This document shows positions 1 to 9,067 of a stretch of 32,725 nucleotides of DNA, one piece after another. The notes beneath the pieces are model-generated. The model worked only from the letters and a program-made list of their open reading frames with translations, ran no database searches and was not told the origin of the DNA. Each line of letters begins with the position of its first letter. Positions within the stretch are counted from its first letter, which is position 1. This DNA is from Methyloceanibacter marginalis (lineage in GTDB: Bacteria > Pseudomonadota > Alphaproteobacteria > Rhizobiales > Methyloligellaceae), in the NCBI RefSeq assembly GCF_001723295.1, contig NZ_LPWD01000464.1, positions 1 to 32,725 on the forward strand, in the 5' to 3' direction. The translations under genes were made by a program, and so were the position numbers.

Positions 1-640
1 CCCGCATGGAAGCCGGAAACAGGCCCGGGGCGATGGTGGCGACGAGGCTATAGAGATAGGCGGCGCCAGTGCCGAGCCCGATCAGCGTGAACATGTTGAG
101 CCAGCCGGAGCGCAGGGACTCGAAGCCCCGCACGAAGAACGGCCAGCCGCACCACAGAACGGCGGGCGTGGCGAGCGCCAGCAACAGCCATTGCTTGGCG
201 TGGGGTGAGAGGAAGGGCAGGAGATCGATGCCGAAGACATGGGCGCCCATGTCGAGCGCGACGATGAGGAGCGATAGCGGCACGGCGACCCAAAGGCGCC
301 GGGTGAAATCGATCAACTCTTCGTTCGGGGCTTCCGGCGCCAGCGCGCCCATGGGCTCGAGCGCCATGCCGCAGATGGGGCAGGGGCCGGGGCCCTCCTG
401 CACGATCTCCGGATGCATGGGGCAGGTGTAGAGCGTACCGGGAGGCGCGGGCTTCGGTTCGTCCTGCTCGGTCAGATAGCGCTCAGGGTCTGCGGCAAAT
501 TTCGCCTGACATCCGTCCGAGCAGAAATGATAGGTGTGACCCTGGTAGTCGCGGCTGGGTTTGCCCACATTGGGATCGACCTTCATGCCACAGACGGGGT
601 CGGTGGCGAGCTGGGTCTGGTCGGGTGCGGCTTCTGTCAT
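1..640 (-). CDS. copA: Copper-translocating P-type ATPase, N-terminal part (runs off the left edge)
   Basis: First 213 codons of a heavy-metal-transporting P1B ATPase that exports Cu(I) from the cytoplasm. The start is ATG at 638-640. Residues about 14-55 form a YHS domain (DPVCGMKVD, then YHFCSDGCQAKF). Residues about 69-92 form a heavy-metal-binding domain (YTCPMHPE, then GPGPCPICGMALEP). The first transmembrane helices follow (LWVAVPLSLLIVALD, then LLLALATPAVLWCGWPFFV). This YHS plus HMBD N-terminus in place of HMA domains is typical of one CopA/SilP-like subgroup. The catalytic DKTGT and CPC motifs would lie outside the window. It is transcribed away from the cytochrome gene at 747, across about 106 bp. 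Copper is the usual substrate of this architecture, but silver or another metal is possible. Confidence 0.92.
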   Translation of the reverse strand, partial: MTEAAPDQTQLATDPVCGMKVDPNVGKPSRDYQGHTYHFCSDGCQAKFAADPERYLTEQDEPKPAPPGTLYTCPMHPEIVQEGPGPCPICGMALEPMGALAPEAPNEELIDFTRRLWVAVPLSLLIVALDMGAHVFGIDLLPFLSPHAKQWLLLALATPAVLWCGWPFFVRGFESLRSGWLNMFTLIGLGTGAAYLYSLVATIAPGLFPASMR

Positions 641-746
641 GCTTTCAAGGCCATGGGGACTCTAGGTTCATATGGCGATTCACGCTGCCTTGCACACGGG
701 TGCCTAGCATAAGGTAAAGTGCAAGCTTGTTCGGGGGACCATTCTG

Positions 747-1620
747 TTGCGAACGGTTGTTTTCGAGATCTGCATCGCGTTGGCGGCGCTTGCAGGCTTC
801 GGTGTCGGCTATCTGCTGTGGGACCGGACGGACGCCTACTACGCGGTCGATTTGGCGGTGCTTGGGCCGGGACCGGAGAACGACCTTATCCGCTACGGCC
901 ATGCGCTTATTGTGGACACGCCGCGCTATGTCGGCCGTAGCGCGGAAAATCCCGCCATGGCCTATGGCGGCAACGATCTCGCCTGCCAGAGCTGCCATCT
1001 GAAGGCCGGGCTCCAGCCCTTCGCCGCGCCGTTCGTCTCCACCGCCGCGACCTTTCCCATGATGGTCAACAACAAGGTGGTCACGCTGCCCGACCGCATC
1101 AATTCCTGCATGGCGCTCGGATTGAACGGCCGGCCGCTGCCGGAAGACAGCCAGGAGATGGCGGCACTGATCGCTTATATCGAATTCGTCGGCAAGGGGA
1201 CGCCGGAGGCATCCGCCTCCCAGGCATGGGATTGATGCCGATTGCCTGCCGGAGGCCTTGCCGGATTCCAGGCGGGGCCTCGCGGTCTACGCTCAGCACT
1301 GCGCGAGCTGCCACGGGCAGAACGGGCAGGGCGAGCGGAAGCAGCCGCCGAACGTCGGCTATTACGTGCCGCCGCTCTGGGGCGAAGGCAGCTTCAATGG
1401 CGGCGCGGGCATGGGGCAGCTCTTTTATGCGGCGTCCTTTATCCGCGCCAACATGCCGACCGGCGTCGACTACCGGACGCCCACGCTCACGGTTCAGGAG
1501 GCCTGGGACGTCGCGGCCTACATGATTTCCAATCCGCATCCGATCGCCCCGCCGGAGCCGGAACCTGAGCCAGCGGCGGAGGAAGGCGCGGGCGAGGAAG
1601 AAGCGCCGGCGGCGCCTTAG
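747..1620 (+). pseudogene. TsdA-like diheme cytochrome c, two frameshifts
   Basis: Resembles the thiosulfate dehydrogenase (TsdA) family of periplasmic diheme cytochromes. It starts at TTG 747, with GGGGA about 9 bases upstream, and has an N-terminal hydrophobic anchor (about residues 5-25). The first haem motif is CQSCH, followed by RINSC, the position of the unusual Cys axial ligand in TsdA. The second haem motif is CASCH, followed by FIRANMP with the expected Met. The frame breaks twice. One G appears lost at 1208-1209 (GAGGC where GAGGGC restores PEGIRLPGMG). One C appears lost at 1245-1246 (GCCTG where GCCCTG restores PIALPEALPDSRRG). With both restored the protein is about 291 residues, ending in a Pro/Glu/Ala-rich tail. 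The substrate is inferred from family resemblance only. Without repair the two halves (747-1235 and from about 1258) would be separate monohaem fragments. Confidence 0.8.
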
Positions 1621-1838
1621 ACGGCTCCGCGTGTGCTGCGTCTCTGGTCCCGAGAGCGGCGGTTCGAAAACCAGAGCCCGATGGCGACCGGAAAACCGAG
1701 CGCGAGCCAGGACAGATAGTCCCACAGGCCGTCGCCGATCAGCGCGAACAGCAGACCCGCGCTGCTGATCACGGCGATGATGAGCGGCATGAGATAGGTG
1801 CGGCCGAGAAGACCGCGTCGAAGCGGGCTGGCAGCCAT
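1617..1838 (-). CDS. Small two-helix membrane protein downstream of the PepSY gene
   Basis: 73 residues with two probable transmembrane segments, about 17-37 (MPLIIAVISSAGLLFALIG) and 41-58 (LSWLALGFPVAIGLWF), then an Arg-rich tail. Its ATG directly abuts the TAG stop of the PepSY gene, so it is almost certainly co-transcribed and may be translationally coupled. Small unnamed membrane proteins are often found next to PepSY-TM proteins in iron-uptake operons. I do not recognise a named family. The last bases overlap the end of the convergent cytochrome gene. Confidence 0.7.
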   Translation of the reverse strand: MAASPLRRGLLGRTYLMPLIIAVISSAGLLFALIGDGLWDYLSWLALGFPVAIGLWFSNRRSRDQRRSTRGAV

Positions 1839-2993
1839 CTATTCCGCCGGTGCTCCGGCGTAGCGCGGGGCGATCTCGGCATCGTCGGCGAAGCGATTGG
1901 CGGCGTTCGGGCGGCGGCGCCGGAACCAGAGATAAAGCCCCGTCACCAGCACGACGATGGTGATCACGTCGAGGATGGCCCACAGAATCTTGAGCGGCAT
2001 CCCGCCGTAATCGCCAAAATGAAGCGGCTGCGAGATGAGCAGCGTGGTGACGTACCACGGCATCTCGCGCGTGTCGGTGAAGTCGCCGGTGGCGGCATCG
2101 ATCACGACCGGCTGAAGAAGCTTCGAGGTCAGCGGCGTATCGCCGTGCATGAAGACCGTGTAGTGGCCGGTGCTCGAGTAGAGCGTCCCCGGAAAGGCGA
2201 CAAAGCTCGGGATCATGCCCGGCACTTTGTCGCGCGCGGTTTGGATCGCGGTTTCCAGAGAAGCGGGCGTCTCGGGGCGCGGGTTGTCCTTGTGTGCGCC
2301 GAGCATCTCGGTGAGCTGGTCGTTGCGCCATACTGAAAACCAGATCCGCCCACGTATTGATGCGCCGGTGCCACCGACCACGATCATCCAGGCGGCAAGC
2401 ACGATACCAAGCAGGTTGTGCAGGTCGAGCCAGCGCACGGCCCGCGGGCGATGGTGACGCACGCTGCCGAAGTCGAGCTTCCGCATCGAGGGGCTGTAAA
2501 CGACGATGCCCGAGACGATCGAGGCCACGAACAACAGCCCCATGAAGCCCAGGAAGAGCTTGCCGGCGAGGCCTGCGAAAATGTCCACATGCAGCCGGTA
2601 GACGTAGAACATGACCGTGCCCTGGAACGGGATCTCGCCCAAGGCCTCGCCTGTGCGCGCGTCAAGCGCGAGATAGCGGTTGCCGTCCTCCGAGTCGAGC
2701 TCGTCGCCAAGGCCGGCATAGACGAGCGCCGGCTCCTCCTCGTCCCAGCTCAGATATTGAAGCTGCTTGCCCGGGAAATGAGCTTTGCTGTTGGTGACGA
2801 TCGTGTCGAGGGACGCGTTGACGCCCGGGTTTTCGATCTCCGGTGCTTCGACCTCGTTCCCGAGGACGTGCTCGATCTCGTGGTAGAACACGAGCGGCAG
2901 ACCCGTCACGCAGAGCAGCAACAGGAAAAGGGTGCAGACGAGGCTCGTCCATTTGTGCACCCAAGACCATTGCCGCAGTGCCTTGTTGGTCAT
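1839..2993 (-). CDS. PepSY-associated transmembrane protein (PiuB-like, iron uptake)
   Basis: 384 residues, ATG start at 2993. Architecture: N-terminal helix about 14-38 after a WVHKW motif, a periplasmic PepSY-like segment, helices about 143-167 and 190-210, a second large periplasmic segment, and a last helix about 333-357. Conserved histidine-containing motifs of the PepSY_TM family are visible: HKW, YRLHVDIF, LDLHNLLG and QPLHFGDYGG. Family members sit in the inner membrane beside siderophore receptors and are implicated in reductive release of iron from siderophores, but the mechanism is not firmly established. It lies 189 bp downstream of the TonB-dependent receptor on the same strand and is followed without a gap by a small membrane protein. 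This supports a three-gene iron operon. The reading frame is intact. Confidence 0.88.
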   Translation of the reverse strand: MTNKALRQWSWVHKWTSLVCTLFLLLLCVTGLPLVFYHEIEHVLGNEVEAPEIENPGVNASLDTIVTNSKAHFPGKQLQYLSWDEEEPALVYAGLGDELDSEDGNRYLALDARTGEALGEIPFQGTVMFYVYRLHVDIFAGLAGKLFLGFMGLLFVASIVSGIVVYSPSMRKLDFGSVRHHRPRAVRWLDLHNLLGIVLAAWMIVVGGTGASIRGRIWFSVWRNDQLTEMLGAHKDNPRPETPASLETAIQTARDKVPGMIPSFVAFPGTLYSSTGHYTVFMHGDTPLTSKLLQPVVIDAATGDFTDTREMPWYVTTLLISQPLHFGDYGGMPLKILWAILDVITIVVLVTGLYLWFRRRRPNAANRFADDAEIAPRYAGAPAE

Positions 2994-3129
2994 TCGCCCA
3001 CCTTATCCTCGTTCGGAAACGCGGTCCCCGCCGCATCGTTCGGCTTATAGCGTCGGTCTCTCGCGCTACGGAATGAAAATGGCCGAAAAAGGAATGTGCA
3101 TGACATTCATGTATTCGGAGGGCTCTGAG

Positions 3130-3164
3130 CATCGGTGGGAGTGGTTCGAACACCTCCACCGATG
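3130..3164. terminator. Long imperfect hairpin between receptor and PepSY gene
   Basis: Inverted repeat: CATCGGTGG (3130-3138) pairs perfectly with CCACCGATG (3156-3164), and GTG/CAC continue inward around a central TTCGAA. There is no clear T-run on either side. It lies just past the stop codon of the receptor gene, so it may be a terminator or attenuator separating the receptor from the PepSY gene, or a 3'-end stabiliser. The structure is visible in the sequence, but the role is inference. Confidence 0.4.
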
Positions 3165-3182
3165 TCTGAGCGCTTGTAGCCT

Positions 3183-5611
3183 TTACCAGCGGCGCGTGAT
3201 CGTGCCGATGACCGTGCGCGGCTCGCCGAAGTAGCAGGTGTCCCAACAGGAGGCGACATAGGTCTTGTCGGCTATGTTGTGGACGTTGAGTGCGAACCGC
3301 CAGTGGTCGGACTCATAGTCGATCGCCGCGTCGAACAGGGTGATCGAGGGCACGACCATGCGCGCGCTGTTGATGCTGTCGCCGAAGGTCTCGCCGATAT
3401 AGCGGACGCCGCCGCCGAAGCCGAAGCCCTCGAAGCGACCTCGCTGGACGGTATAGTGCGCCCAGAGCGAGCCCCAATGCTCCGCCACGGCGGGCTCGCG
3501 CTTGCCGAGTTCGGTCAGGTTGGCGCTCTCCGTAATGGTGAACTCAGGCAGCCAGGTATAGGCGGCGATGAGATCGAGGCCGTCCGTCAGCTGCGCCACC
3601 GTCTCGAACTCGATGCCGCGTGACAGAACCTCGCCTGTCTGACGTGGATTGAAGAGGTTGTCGTAGGTCAGATAGTTCTGCTTGCGGATGTCGAACGCGG
3701 AAACCGTGATCAAGCTCTCGCGGCCGGGGGGCTGAAACTTGATGCCGCCTCGTATTGCTGGCCGGTCTCCGGATCGAACGGATTGCCGGTGAACGGATCG
3801 AAGCCGGAGACGGGGAGGAACGACGTCGAGTAGCTGACATAGGGCGCAAAGCCGCTCGGCGTGACGTAGACGGCGCCGGTCCGCCACGAGAAGGCCTCGT
3901 CTTTTTGCTCCGAGTTGGTGCCGAACAGGTGATCGTCGATCTTGACCTCGGCCCAATCGTAGCGGCCGCCGGCGACGAGCACCAAGCGATCCCAAAGTTT
4001 TGCCTGCTCCTGCGCGTAGAGGCCCGTCTGCGTGAGGTCCGTGTCCGAGTCGTTGAACAAAGGCGGGCGACGGAACAGGCCCCCATAGCTCGGCGAGAAC
4101 ATGTCGATAGGCGTCGAAAGACCGTCGCCTGACGTCTGATCGAAGTGGTTCCACTGATAGTCGACGCCGAACAGCATCGTGTGTTCAATCGGGCCCGTGA
4201 AGAAGTTGGCCTCGGCCTGGTTGTCGATGACGAACTGATCGACATTTTCGTCGGAGAAGAAGGCACGGCGGCCCATCAGCCTCTGCGTAGGATCGAACGG
4301 ATCGAGGCCGGTGCCATAGAGGCTATCGTATTCGAGATCGATCATGCCGTAGCGGGCGTTCTGGCGGAGTTGCCAGGTCTCGTTGACCTGATGCTCGAGG
4401 AAGTAGCTGACGGCCTTCTGTGTCGGCTCGAAACTGTCGAAGTTGGGATCGCCGGAATGAAAGCTGGGCGAGATCCTTCCATTTTTGTTTGGCAGGATCA
4501 TTCCCTCGGGCGGCAGGAAGTTCGACATCACGCCCGTCTCCCGCTCCAGATAATGCGCCAGGATGGTAAGCGTCGTATCGGTGGTGGGCTTTAGGGTGAG
4601 GGCGGGCGCGAAGTAAAGCGTGTCCACGGAGACGTTCTCGACCTGGGTATCGGTCTTCAGGCCCAGCCCGGTGACGCGATAAAGAACTTTGTTGCTTTCC
4701 GTCGCCGGGCCGCCGAAGTCGAAGAAGGGCTGCACGCGGCCGAAATTTCCGATCTGCACGCCTGCTTCGTAGAAGGTCTCTTCGGTCGGCCGCTTGGTGA
4801 TGACGTTGACCGTGCCGCCAGGATTCATCTGGCCATAGAGAACCGACGACGGCCCCTTGAGCACTTCGATGCGCTCCGCGCCATAGGGCTCCACCTTCCA
4901 GGCCGCCCAGGTGTTGTTGTTGCGCGCGAACAGGCCGTCGAAATAGATGCCCGGATAGTAGGCGTCGAAGCCGCGGATACTGAGCCAGTCGTAGCGTGAG
5001 TCGCTGCCGTAGGTGCTGGGCCGGACGCCGGCCGTATAGCCCAAGGCTTCCGGCAGCGTGTTGGCGCCGAGCTGCTCGATGCGGTCCGCGGTAATCACCG
5101 AGACGGACTGAGGAACTTCGATGATCGGCGTATCCGTCTTCATGCCCGAGGCGGTTCGCGTGGCGACGAAGCCGTCGACCGGCCCCCAAGCGGACTCGCC
5201 GGTGCCGTCTCCGGTATCTTGCCCGTCACTCTCGCCCAGACCGGCAAGGCCTTCGGTGCCGCCGGTGCCCGTGTAGGATCTCGAACGCGAGGGGGCAGGC
5301 CGGACGGCCGCGACTTGCGGCGCGCTTTCCTCGGCGGTTTCGCCCTGAGCTGGCTCTTTCACCGCCGGCTGCGTGACTTCGATGGGCGGCAGCTTGTCCG
5401 GATTATCCTCAGAGGTCGCTGCGGCGTCTTCCGCGGAGGCATCTTGCGTCCCCGTCACCGGCTCGGCACCGGATGCGCCGGTTTGCGGCGCCTCCTCAGG
5501 AGGCTGCGCTTCTTGAGCCGTGGCACTATCGACGGCAACCAAAGCGAGTGTTCCTGCAACCAAAAGTGTACGTAGTCTCAGATAGATAGCAGCAGAATTT
5601 ACAACCAACAT
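3183..5611 (-). pseudogene. TonB-dependent siderophore receptor, one frameshift
   Basis: Outer-membrane ferric-siderophore receptor of about 809 residues if repaired. I prefer ATG 5611 over the in-frame ATG at 5641: 5611 has a GGGGGG run 6-11 bases upstream and opens directly into a signal peptide ending near ATAQ. Residues about 34-150 are an unusually long Pro/Glu/Ala-rich linker. The plug (about 157-260) carries IIEVPQSVSVIT, LSIRGFD, YFDGLF and IEVLKGPSSVLYGQMNPGG. The barrel ends CWDTCYFGEPRTV...RRW, as in FhuA-type hydroxamate receptors. The frame breaks at 3745-3746: reading GAGGCGGCATC as GAGGCGGGCATC turns a premature end into QYEAGIKFQPPGR and continues to the true stop at 3183. Downstream are the PepSY protein and a small membrane protein. 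Siderophore type is inferred from the C-terminal motif only. Confidence 0.88.
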
Positions 5612-5779
5612 GATAACACCCCCCGATGAGGGGCGGATCATAGGTAGGAGTAATCAATGTTCAGAATGCAAAGTGTACAAGTTAATAGATGAATTTGTCG
5701 CAATATCGGCGACCAAGGATGTGGTGCCGTTCAGCGGGACCCGGTCGGCACAGACTTCCTGACATGAATGCGACACACC

Positions 5780-6529
5780 TTAAGCGGGTTGGGCGCTCGT
5801 CACCTGCCTGTTCGGTACTGTTCGCCGAAGCTTGGTGAGCGAGGCGATGTGCAGCAGGATCGATAGCGGCACGAGGAAGGTCGGTATCAAGGCGAGTGGG
5901 AACAGCGTCACGAGGTGATTTGCCGGCTCGACCATGAATGGCTGCAACAGTGATGGAGCGGTAATGAAGCCGGTTGCGACGGCTATCACGAGATCGCCGA
6001 TGCCGAACCAGTTCCAAGCGGCGACGAGGTCGCCGTTCAGGCGCGGAGCCCGCGCGTAGGCAATCGCCACGACCGGGGCAAGAACGCCGACGAGAATGTC
6101 TCCGACGCCCGCCGGCCAGGCGAAGAGACCTGGCAACCGACCCGTGGCGTAGAGGATCAAGAAAATCACGCCGAGTGCGCGATAGAGCTGAAGGCCGACC
6201 AGCCAAGATTGCGGCACGGCTTCGATGAGGTGCTTCACCGTCTCCGATCGCCAGATCAAAAGGCCGCCGATGAGGATCGGCAGGGCGATGGCGTACTGAA
6301 TTGTCGGCATTGTGTCGGCGCCGGCCTGGAACGTGCCCAACGCCGCAAGGGCTGCAGCGGCGGCAAGCCAAAGTGCGAGAACGGCCGCCGCAATGCCAAC
6401 TGTGCTTTTGCGTCGCTTGACCGGCCAATGCGCCTGTTCCAACGCCCGATTCAGTCCGATCAGGACGGCGGTGATGATGCCGGCCGTACCAAGGAGGACG
6501 TAGTAGGGAAGAAAGGTTGGAATTGTCAT
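5780..6529 (-). CDS. Polytopic membrane protein of unknown function
   Basis: 249 residues with about seven hydrophobic segments, from the N-terminal YYVLLGTAGIITAVLIGL to the C-terminal LFPLALIPTFLVPLSILL. I see no enzyme or transporter motif and do not recognise the family. The ATG overlaps the stop of the upstream hydrolase (ATGA, 6526-6529), and GGAGG stands 9 bases before it. It is therefore the second gene of a two-gene operon with the alpha/beta hydrolase, probably under the divergent HxlR regulator. The frame is intact. Confidence 0.72.
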   Translation of the reverse strand: MTIPTFLPYYVLLGTAGIITAVLIGLNRALEQAHWPVKRRKSTVGIAAAVLALWLAAAAALAALGTFQAGADTMPTIQYAIALPILIGGLLIWRSETVKHLIEAVPQSWLVGLQLYRALGVIFLILYATGRLPGLFAWPAGVGDILVGVLAPVVAIAYARAPRLNGDLVAAWNWFGIGDLVIAVATGFITAPSLLQPFMVEPANHLVTLFPLALIPTFLVPLSILLHIASLTKLRRTVPNRQVTSAQPA

Positions 6530-7451
6530 AGCGTGCCTCCAACGCGTTTGCGGCGAGGTTCGACTATGTCGCCGGTTCTGCGCGCTGTCGCATCGATGAT
6601 GATGTTGGCGATCGACTCGGGCCGCTCGAGCGCCGAGAAGTGACCGGTCCTCGGAAGTGTGATCAGTAGGCTGCCCGGGACAAGAGCCGCGACCTCTGCG
6701 CGCTCTTTGGGCTTTGACCAGTCGTGGTCGCCATACACGAGCGTGACGGGCGTCTTGACGCGCGGATAAAGGCCCCGCGCCGCGATGAAGCTTGGCAGCG
6801 CTCGGAAATATTTGGTCTCTGCCGTGGCATAGCCCGTGCGCTTGGCACTACGCAGCAACTCTAGGACGAAATCCTTGGGGAGCTTGCGTCCATCGTAGAA
6901 ACCGCCGCGCATGATGCCACCGAGAATCATCGAGTTCGACATCTTGGAAAGACGAGGCCGATGCCGGGAGCTTTTAACGCCTTCACGACGATCGCGGCGA
7001 GCAGGTTGGCGCGCTCCACACCTTGCGGATAGTCGTAGCTGTTGAGGGCGACGATTTGGCGAAGGCGATCGCCCAGCTCTGTCGAGGCCGTGAGCGACAG
7101 CGTGGCGCCCATCGACTCGCCAACAAGCGTTACGTCCTTGAGATCGAGTCCTTCGACGAACTCGACGACAGCCTTGCGCAAGTCAGGCTCGTTGTAGTTC
7201 GCGCCAGGCCGGATATCGGACCAGCCAAGAGCTGGGTAGTCCGGCACGTAGACGGTGAACCGGTCTGCGAGCAGCGGGATCAAGCGATGGAAGTAGTCGA
7301 GCTGCGTTCTGAGAGTGTGAAGGAGCACGAGGGCCGGCCCCGTGCCGATCTTGAGATAGCGGAGACGACTGCCGTCAGGGCGGGTGAACAAGGCTATGTC
7401 GCCTTCGGGGCTCCAGCGCCGTGTGTAGGTGTGGGGATCGGTCTTGGACAT
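6526..7451 (-). pseudogene. Alpha/beta-fold hydrolase, one frameshift
   Basis: About 308 residues if repaired. N-terminal part: GTGPALVLLHTLRTQLDYF (oxyanion-hole region), then YVPDYPALGWSD, and the nucleophile elbow GESMGA with Ser as nucleophile. C-terminal part: LVYGDHDWSKP (acid region) and RTGHFSALERPE with the catalytic His. The halves lie in different frames. At 6946-6950, reading CTTTCC as CTTTTCC gives GLVFSKMSNSMILGG and joins them cleanly. The substrate cannot be told. Fold family members include esterases, haloalkane dehalogenases and epoxide hydrolases, but none is singled out here. AAGGAG precedes the start. The gene is divergent from an HxlR-family regulator across about 110 bp. 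Confidence 0.83.
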
Positions 7452-7500
7452 TGCTTGGCTCCTTCATACGGGCGACTTGTGTCCAGTAACTATGTATTGG

Positions 7501-7529
7501 CAAGTGACTTGTCAATAAGTAGTGACTTG
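7501..7529. promoter_or_regulatory. Candidate HxlR operator between divergent genes
   Basis: CAAGTGACTTG at 7501-7511 is an 11-bp palindrome (CAAG, 3-base centre, CTTG). Its right part, AGTGACTTG, recurs at 7521-7529, an 18-bp period between copies. On the minus strand TTGACA (7516-7511) would make a good -35 for the hydrolase operon, with only a weak -10. Repeated dyads inside a divergent intergenic region beside an HxlR gene fit autoregulation plus control of the neighbour. The binding protein is inferred. Confidence 0.45.
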
Positions 7530-7561
7530 ACGTTTAGAAGTAACATACCTAAGTGGTTGGT

Positions 7562-7879
7562 ATGGCGCACGGTTATGGAATCGAGGATTGTCCGGTGGCG
7601 CGGGCGCTGGATGTCATCGGCGAGAAATGGTCGCTGCTCATTCTGCGCGACCTGTTTCGCAAGGGACCCTTGCGCTTTCAGTCATTTGAAGAGGGGCTGC
7701 CGGGCATCGCGCCGAATACGCTGTCGGCGCGGCTGAAGTCACTCGAGGCTCAAGGTGTGATCGCCACGCGGCTCTATGAGAGCCATCCACCACGCTACGA
7801 GTATCTCCTGACTCCCAAGGGAAAGGCACTTGGCCCGGTGCTGAAGGCGCTGCATGCGTGGGGCGAGACCCACGGTTGA
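7562..7879 (+). CDS. HxlR-family winged-helix transcriptional regulator
   Basis: 105 residues from ATG 7562. A GTG at 7553 would add three. The protein matches the HxlR pattern throughout: a Cys-Pro near the N-terminus (EDCPVARALDVIGEKW), LLILRDLF, the recognition-helix region GIAPNTLSARLKSLEAQGVI, and the wing (HPPRYEYLLTPKGKAL). The N-terminal Cys is in some HxlR members (HypR, QorR) a redox or electrophile sensor. It probably controls the divergent hydrolase/membrane-protein operon and itself. The inducer is unknown. Confidence 0.9.
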   Translation: MAHGYGIEDCPVARALDVIGEKWSLLILRDLFRKGPLRFQSFEEGLPGIAPNTLSARLKSLEAQGVIATRLYESHPPRYEYLLTPKGKALGPVLKALHAWGETHG

Positions 7880-7946
7880 GCCGGCTTGTCTCGCCTGATC
7901 CTTGACGCCATGTTCATAGAGAGAGTTCCGTTGAGAGCCTAGGCCG

Positions 7947-8945
7947 TTGAAACCAGATTCCCACCGCTTTTGCGTCGCGCCGATGATGGAGTGGACCGAC
8001 CGCCACTGCCGCTATTTCTTGCGGCTGCTTTCGTCGCGCGCGTTCCTCTACACCGAGATGGTGACGGCGGAGGCCGTGCTCTACGGCGACCGAGAGCGCG
8101 TGCTCGGGTTCGATGCGGCCGAGCATCCGGTCGGACTTCAGCTCGGCGGCAGCGATCCGGCGAAGCTTGCCGAGGCGGCGCGGATGGGCGAGGGCTTCGG
8201 CTACGACGAGATCAACCTCAATATCGGCTGCCCCTCGGACCGGGTGCAGTCGGGGCGCTTCGGGGCCTGCCTCATGGCCGAGCCGGCCTTGGTGGCGGAC
8301 TGCGTGAAGGCGATGGCCGATGCCGTCTCTGTGCCGGTGACCGTCAAATGCCGCATCGGCATCGACGACCAAGATGCCGAGGAGAGTCTCGATCGATTCA
8401 TCGACACGGTGGCGGACGCGGGCTGTTCGAGCTTTATCGTCCATGCGCGCAAGGCCTGGCTCGATGGCTTGAGCCCGAAAGAGAATCGCGACGTGCCACC
8501 GCTCGACCACGACCGCGTGCATCGCTTGAAGGCGCGGCGGCGCGACCTCACCATCCTTATCAATGGCGGTATCGCCGCGCTGGCCGAGGCCGAGCCGCAC
8601 CTTGCCCATCTCGACGGTGTGATGCTGGGCCGCGCCGCCTATGCGGATCCCTATCTCCTGGCCGAGGTGGATCGGAGGCTCTACGGCGCAGAGGGCCTTC
8701 CGCCGTCGCGTGCGGACGTGCTCGACCGGTTCATGTCCTACGTCGAGCGAGAGCTTGCCCGCGGCGTGCGGCTGAATGCCATGACGCGCCACATCCTCGG
8801 CCTGTTCCATGGTCAGCCTCGGGCACGGGCGTTCCGCCGCCACATCGCCGAGAATGCTCATCTTGATGGCGCTGGCATCGAAGTGCTGGAGCGGGCGCGG
8901 GATATTGTCCTGGGTGAGAGCTACCGCGCCGTGGCGGCCGAGTAG
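7947..8945 (+). CDS. dusA: tRNA-dihydrouridine(20/20a) synthase DusA
   Basis: Flavoenzyme that reduces uridine 20/20a in the tRNA D-loop to dihydrouridine using NADPH. 332 residues, the usual DusA length. Start is TTG 7947, directly in front of the conserved opening RFCVAPMMEWTDRH. Motifs: YTEMVTAEA, HPVGLQLGGSDP, INLNIGCPSDRVQSG with Cys95 in the GCPS loop as the likely catalytic acid, VKCRIGID, FIVHARKAW, ILINGGI and GVMLGRAAY (FMN phosphate site). The C-terminal helical domain (about 240-332) is present. The frame is intact. It appears monocistronic. Confidence 0.95.
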   Translation: MKPDSHRFCVAPMMEWTDRHCRYFLRLLSSRAFLYTEMVTAEAVLYGDRERVLGFDAAEHPVGLQLGGSDPAKLAEAARMGEGFGYDEINLNIGCPSDRVQSGRFGACLMAEPALVADCVKAMADAVSVPVTVKCRIGIDDQDAEESLDRFIDTVADAGCSSFIVHARKAWLDGLSPKENRDVPPLDHDRVHRLKARRRDLTILINGGIAALAEAEPHLAHLDGVMLGRAAYADPYLLAEVDRRLYGAEGLPPSRADVLDRFMSYVERELARGVRLNAMTRHILGLFHGQPRARAFRRHIAENAHLDGAGIEVLERARDIVLGESYRAVAAE

Positions 8946-9067
8946 CGCCGGCGCTCTATGGCCTTATCCAATCTCTCATGCCGGGCACCCCGGACCTTGG
9001 TTTGATCCGAGCTTGTGCCCGGTCATGACGAATTCCGTTTGACCGACGCTCCGTGTGAGCCGCCGGT

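Noticed and set aside
688-714. CCTT...AAGG dyad between copA and the cytochrome as a CueR/HmrR copper operator
   Set aside because: The arms match only over four bases and the 27-bp span does not fit the usual MerR-type operator length.
1099-2331. 410-codon minus-strand frame across the cytochrome and PepSY genes
   Set aside because: Covers three real genes in a wrong frame, is very Arg/His-rich and has no recognisable domain.
5642-5779. Fur/RirA/Irr box upstream of the siderophore receptor
   Set aside because: Expected for this gene, but I could not find a convincing palindrome or known motif there.
8981-8993. CCGGG-CAC-CCCGG hairpin after dusA as a terminator
   Set aside because: Five-base stem, three-base loop and no T-run.
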